64,000 nt of DNA, taken from Paenibacillus polygoni (lineage in GTDB: Bacteria > Bacillota > Bacilli > Paenibacillales > Paenibacillaceae). Where the stretch lies: positions 2,117,501 through 2,181,500 of the forward strand of contig NZ_CP127162.1 in the NCBI RefSeq assembly GCF_030263935.1, given 5' to 3'. Position numbers and translations under genes: made by a program. The notes under the pieces were generated by a model that saw only the letters and a list, made by a program, of their open reading frames with translations, ran no database searches and was not told the DNA's origin. Of the stretch, positions 60,707 through 64,000 are shown one piece after another. How positions within the stretch are numbered: position 1 is the stretch's first letter; each line of letters starts with the position of its first letter.

Positions 60707-62224
60707 TTAATCAATCTTTGGATCGAGTGCATCTCGAAGTCCATCACCTAGAAAGTTAAAAGATAATACAAGTGCCACAATCGCAAGACCTGGGTAGATT
60801 GCCAGGTAGGAATGTGATTCCAGATAAGTGCTGCCGACTTTGAGGATATTCCCCCATTCAGGAATATGCGGTTCAACGCCAAGCCCCAAATAACTCAGAC
60901 TGCTGGTCGCAATAACGGCTCCGCCAATAGTTAAGGTTGATTTGACAATCATCGGTGCAAAGGAATTCGGTACAATATGTCTGAAAATAATGGATAGATT
61001 ACTCGATCCAAAAGCCCGAGCCGCATCAACGTATTCATAATTGGAGACCATGAGGACATTTGCTCGCATCGTTCTCGCATAAGTAGGAATGGAGCCAACA
61101 CTCAGTGCAAGAATGAGATTCGTAGTATTTGCGCCAAATGCGGCAATGATCGCAATCGCAAGCAGGATACCTGGGATGGCATACAGCACATCGAGCAGTC
61201 GCATGATGATGTTGTCGGTGTAGCGTCCATAGTAACCGGCAAAAGCTCCAAGTATTCCGCCTATAATAACCGGAATTATGGTAGAGATAAATCCAACGAC
61301 GAGGGAGATCCTTGCGCCAAATACAATACGAGAAAATAGATCACGGCCAAAATGATCTGTACCCAGCGGGTAAGCAAGATTGGGTGTTTGGAGGATCGCA
61401 CTGTAGTTATTCTGGACTGCCATATCGTAGTCAAACGTAAAGTAGCTGGATACGGATATGGCGAACATAAATACGATGAAAAAAAGTCCGAACATGGAGC
61501 TGTAATTCCTCGTAATTTTGCCCCAGATTCGTTCCCAGTTACCAGACCCTGGTTTCAGTGTTTGGCGTATTTTGAAGATCAAGTCAAGACCAAGTAATAA
61601 AGCAAACAGGTTTCCTGTAATACTTGTCAGCATCAGCGGAATCGCCATGTAGATCATCCATTTAGGAGCCTGACGGCGGTCCACAAACACAGCCACAAGG
61701 ATTAAGGTGATTAAATAAAACACGGTCATGCCGATCAAAACAAACATGGATGGTAAAAAGGTATCCGTCACATAAGGTTTAAACAAGTTTAGTGAGGATA
61801 CAGCGATGACACAAATCTGGGTTACAAGCAAGTAGATCGCGAGCGTATACTCGCTTGTTGTTTTCTTTTTAATGAAATGTAAGCCAAAAATCGCAGTAAA
61901 GAGATTACCGGTGACGATCGATAACACTTGCATATAACCGAGCCGTCTTGTCGCAGATCTAATCTCGCCATACGTCAGTACATCCCGCCGAATAAACCAA
62001 GTAATCAGAACTTGAATTATCGTAAACAGCGCGTAGACGGCAAATACAGTGAATAGAGCAGGCTTAATGGTTCTATTTGCAAAATCATAACTGCTTCCAA
62101 GGAAAACTACAGTTATCAATAAAGAGACAACCCATATAAATTGAGACTGCATATACTCGGGTGACCATTTTAACTGCTGACTCTTTTCGATTCTAGGAGT
62201 CTTTTGTTCAGTAAGAGTAGACAT
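60707..62224 (-). CDS. OppC/DppC-type permease with long N-terminal membrane extension
   Basis: 505 residues against about 300 normally. Residues 1-230 carry about six extra helices in two similar halves: LSIVTGNLFTAIFGLHFI and LTSITGNLFALLLGLDLIF. The normal permease begins near 235 with GLFFIVFMF, then PLGTDHFGRDLFSRIVFGAR, the EAA loop YVDAARAFGSSNLSIIFRHI, and ends LGDGLRDALDPK. The ATG overlaps no neighbour. Works with the partner permease 13 bases upstream. Confidence 0.85.
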   Translation of the reverse strand: MSTLTEQKTPRIEKSQQLKWSPEYMQSQFIWVVSLLITVVFLGSSYDFANRTIKPALFTVFAVYALFTIIQVLITWFIRRDVLTYGEIRSATRRLGYMQVLSIVTGNLFTAIFGLHFIKKKTTSEYTLAIYLLVTQICVIAVSSLNLFKPYVTDTFLPSMFVLIGMTVFYLITLILVAVFVDRRQAPKWMIYMAIPLMLTSITGNLFALLLGLDLIFKIRQTLKPGSGNWERIWGKITRNYSSMFGLFFIVFMFAISVSSYFTFDYDMAVQNNYSAILQTPNLAYPLGTDHFGRDLFSRIVFGARISLVVGFISTIIPVIIGGILGAFAGYYGRYTDNIIMRLLDVLYAIPGILLAIAIIAAFGANTTNLILALSVGSIPTYARTMRANVLMVSNYEYVDAARAFGSSNLSIIFRHIVPNSFAPMIVKSTLTIGGAVIATSSLSYLGLGVEPHIPEWGNILKVGSTYLESHSYLAIYPGLAIVALVLSFNFLGDGLRDALDPKID

Positions 62225-62237
62225 GTCAGCACCTGCT

Positions 62238-63695
62238 TTAATATTGTTTCATCTTGGACCTGATTCGAGGATCGAAAAAGGCATACAAGATGTCGATGAA
62301 AACATTGACAATGGAGATGGTAATCGCCGTGTATACAACACCGCCCAGTATACCGGGAATATCGGGAATAAACTGTTTATCCACAATGTAACTTCCAATC
62401 CCGCTAATGTTGAATACCTTCTCTGTGACCGCTGCTCCCCCAAGCATCCCGCCGAATTGAAGACCAATCACCGTAATAATCGGAATAATGGCATTGCCTA
62501 CTGCATGTCTCCACAGTACAACCCGTCGACTAAGACCTTTTGCTTTCGCTGTAATAATATAATCTTCGTGAATGACTTCGAGGGTAGATGATCTCGTCAT
62601 CCGCGCTACAGCAGCCGTAAGTCCTGTACCGAGTACAACGACCGGCATAATGATGGAAGCCGCATTTTCTGGACTATAGGTGGCGGGCAGCCAGCCCAGT
62701 TTAATGGAAAAGTTCAGAATAAAGATGAGCCCTTGCCAGAAGTTCGGAATGGATAGTCCGAGCAGTGCGATAAACATGAACGTATAATCAAAAAATGAAT
62801 TTGGTTTTGTTGCCGAGATGATACCCACAGGTATCGCAATAAGTACAGAAAAGAAGAGCGAGATGAGCGTAAGTGTCAGCGTAATCGGAAACTTACGTGC
62901 AATGCTTGCGGCAACATCTTCATTCCCTGTATAGGAAGTTCCGAGATCAAACAAAGCAATCCCTTTCATGTTGTTCCACAGCTGGCTAAGATAGCCTTGA
63001 TCCAGTCCATAAATATGGTTGAAGTTCGCTATCTGCTCTTTTGTTGCACCTTCTCCAAGAATGTTGGCAGCGGGATCAAAAGGTGACATGTAAAGGAGAG
63101 TGAAGACAATAACGACAACACCCATAATAACGAAGATCGTCATTACGAAACGTTCCATTACATATTTGGTATACGGATTACTGTAAAGCAGAATCACCAT
63201 ATACATCAGAATTCCGGGAAGAAAAGATAAGATAAGAAACAGCCTGTTATGTACTAGGGTTTGAAAAGTTTGATCATAGGAAGGTTTCTCAAGTCCTCGT
63301 TCCTGAAGGCGGAGTCGTATAAGTTCTTCCTGTTTCTCTAGACGCGTATCGTTCGCCCACTTCTCTGCTGTTTCTTGAATCTGTTTAGCGGAACCTGATT
63401 GATCGAAAAAGGCATGTTTACGTTCTAATTGCAAAGTGTACCGCTCTACTAACTCATTATAGAAATTGGCTTCACTCAATTCTTGTTGCACTTGTGTGCT
63501 GACTTCAGTGGCAATAGATCGATTACGATGTAGTAAATAGTAAAACAAAACAAACAAATGAACCGGAAATCCAACAACAAAGAGAAAGAACGAATAGGCA
63601 GGACGAACCCTTATCTTCTTGTACAATTCACTAATGATGCTTGATAAACGGAAAAGCTCTGTTGAAGGACCTGGTTGTTTTCTCGCAATCTCCAC
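62238..63695 (-). CDS. OppB/DppB-type permease with N-terminal coiled-coil extension
   Basis: 485 residues against about 310 normally. Residues 1-175 are extra: a helix at about 35-57, a charged, probably coiled-coil stretch at about 60-145, and a helix at about 152-170. The normal permease starts near 178 with VMERFVMTIFVIMGVV, then FDLGTSYTG, LTLTLISLFFSVLIAIPVG and the EAA loop YIITAKAKGLSRRVVLWRHA. GTG start after AAAGGAGG. First gene of the minus-strand operon. Confidence 0.86.
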   Translation of the reverse strand: MEIARKQPGPSTELFRLSSIISELYKKIRVRPAYSFFLFVVGFPVHLFVLFYYLLHRNRSIATEVSTQVQQELSEANFYNELVERYTLQLERKHAFFDQSGSAKQIQETAEKWANDTRLEKQEELIRLRLQERGLEKPSYDQTFQTLVHNRLFLILSFLPGILMYMVILLYSNPYTKYVMERFVMTIFVIMGVVVIVFTLLYMSPFDPAANILGEGATKEQIANFNHIYGLDQGYLSQLWNNMKGIALFDLGTSYTGNEDVAASIARKFPITLTLTLISLFFSVLIAIPVGIISATKPNSFFDYTFMFIALLGLSIPNFWQGLIFILNFSIKLGWLPATYSPENAASIIMPVVVLGTGLTAAVARMTRSSTLEVIHEDYIITAKAKGLSRRVVLWRHAVGNAIIPIITVIGLQFGGMLGGAAVTEKVFNISGIGSYIVDKQFIPDIPGILGGVVYTAITISIVNVFIDILYAFFDPRIRSKMKQY

Positions 63696-63763
63696 GGTTT
63701 TGGCCTCCTTTCGGGTTTAAATTGCATAATTCCGATCAATATAGTATATTTTATTTACCGCTG

Positions 63764-63792
63764 TTTAAAAAGTCAATCTTTCCAAGTATAAA
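63764..63792 (+). promoter_or_regulatory. Sigma-A-like promoter of the divergent ATPase gene
   Basis: TTTAAA and TATAAA with a 17-base spacer, 43 bases before the start codon. Confidence 0.5.
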
Positions 63793-63834
63793 TTTTACAT
63801 AGTTTCAAGAAAACATCGTTGGTAGGTGAACATA

Positions 63835-64000
63835 ATGGATGCTAGTATTTTACAAGTAAAAAACCTGAGAGTATCTTTTTTGAATCAGGAAAGAGAGTTT
63901 GAAGCCGTTAAAGGGGTTAGTTTTGAGCTAAAAAAAGGAGAGACACTTGGCATTGTCGGAGAGTCAGGGAGCGGTAAGAGCGTTACGGCCCGTTCCATTA
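63835..64000 (+). CDS. Oligopeptide ABC transporter ATPase (OppD/DppD type), partial
   Basis: The first 55 residues are in the window: [20 protein letters not shown] and Walker [12 protein letters not shown], typical of OppD/DppD. It is divergent from the permease operon and very likely energises it. The gene runs off the right edge. Confidence 0.9.
   Translation, partial: MDASILQVKNLRVSFLNQEREFEAVKGVSFELKKGETLGIVGESGSGKSVTARSI

Noticed and set aside
1..64000. tRNA or rRNA genes
   Set aside because: None could be recognised; several small hairpins were checked and are terminators.

Overview
The window looks like a chromosomal segment of a spore-forming, low-to-moderate GC Firmicute, most likely Paenibacillus or a close relative. 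The reasons are strong AGGAGG-type ribosome binding sites, frequent TTG and GTG starts, a Bce-type two-component/ABC module, a RelP (YwaC)-type alarmone synthetase, two c-di-AMP (ydaO-class) riboswitches and Gram-positive lipoproteins. The genus is inferred; no rRNA or tRNA gene was seen.

Left part, about 1-20 kb, is ordinary chromosome, mostly on the minus strand. It holds a riboswitch-controlled NlpC/P60 wall hydrolase and a giant surface-type protein of about 19 DUF11 repeats that a frameshift splits into two ORFs. These are followed by relP, a membrane-anchored lipoprotein, a DedA-uppP pair (undecaprenyl phosphate recycling), a complete Bce-like antimicrobial-peptide module (regulator, kinase, ATPase, permease, with a BceR-type operator) and a GGDEF diguanylate cyclase.

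Middle part, about 20-48.8 kb, is a long accessory array. It contains some 30 mostly single, short, mostly plus-strand genes of the kinds seen in mobile cassettes: four GNATs, two methyltransferases, APH-family kinases, a chloramphenicol-phosphotransferase-like kinase, a glyoxalase/VOC protein, Nudix, HIT, a beta-lactamase-fold hydrolase, a UMP-kinase paralogue, a TagA-type glycosyltransferase, DUF lipoproteins and small membrane proteins. Genes are separated by about twenty copies of an intergenic element of roughly 90-100 bp. It has a constant left palindrome (near CTAACGATAAAACGTTAG), one of several interchangeable terminator hairpins, and a constant right end (near GGCAGGATAGTTTAA). One 150-bp site at 38.6 kb closely resembles an integron attC site. 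Many cassettes are broken by frameshifts, internal deletions or fusions. No integrase lies in the window. This array is the best candidate for an under-described system.

Right part, about 49-56 kb, is one co-directional operon, ehuBCDA-ectABCD, for uptake and synthesis of ectoine and hydroxyectoine. It is preceded by a sigma-A-like promoter, a c-di-AMP riboswitch and a terminator, which suggests direct osmotic control through c-di-AMP. After it comes a decayed cytochrome P450, a second DedA protein, a permuted NlpC/P60-like (YiiX-type) protein, and an oligopeptide-type ABC transporter. The transporter's binding protein appears circularly permuted, and both permeases carry long N-terminal extensions. 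A divergent ATPase gene runs off the right edge.
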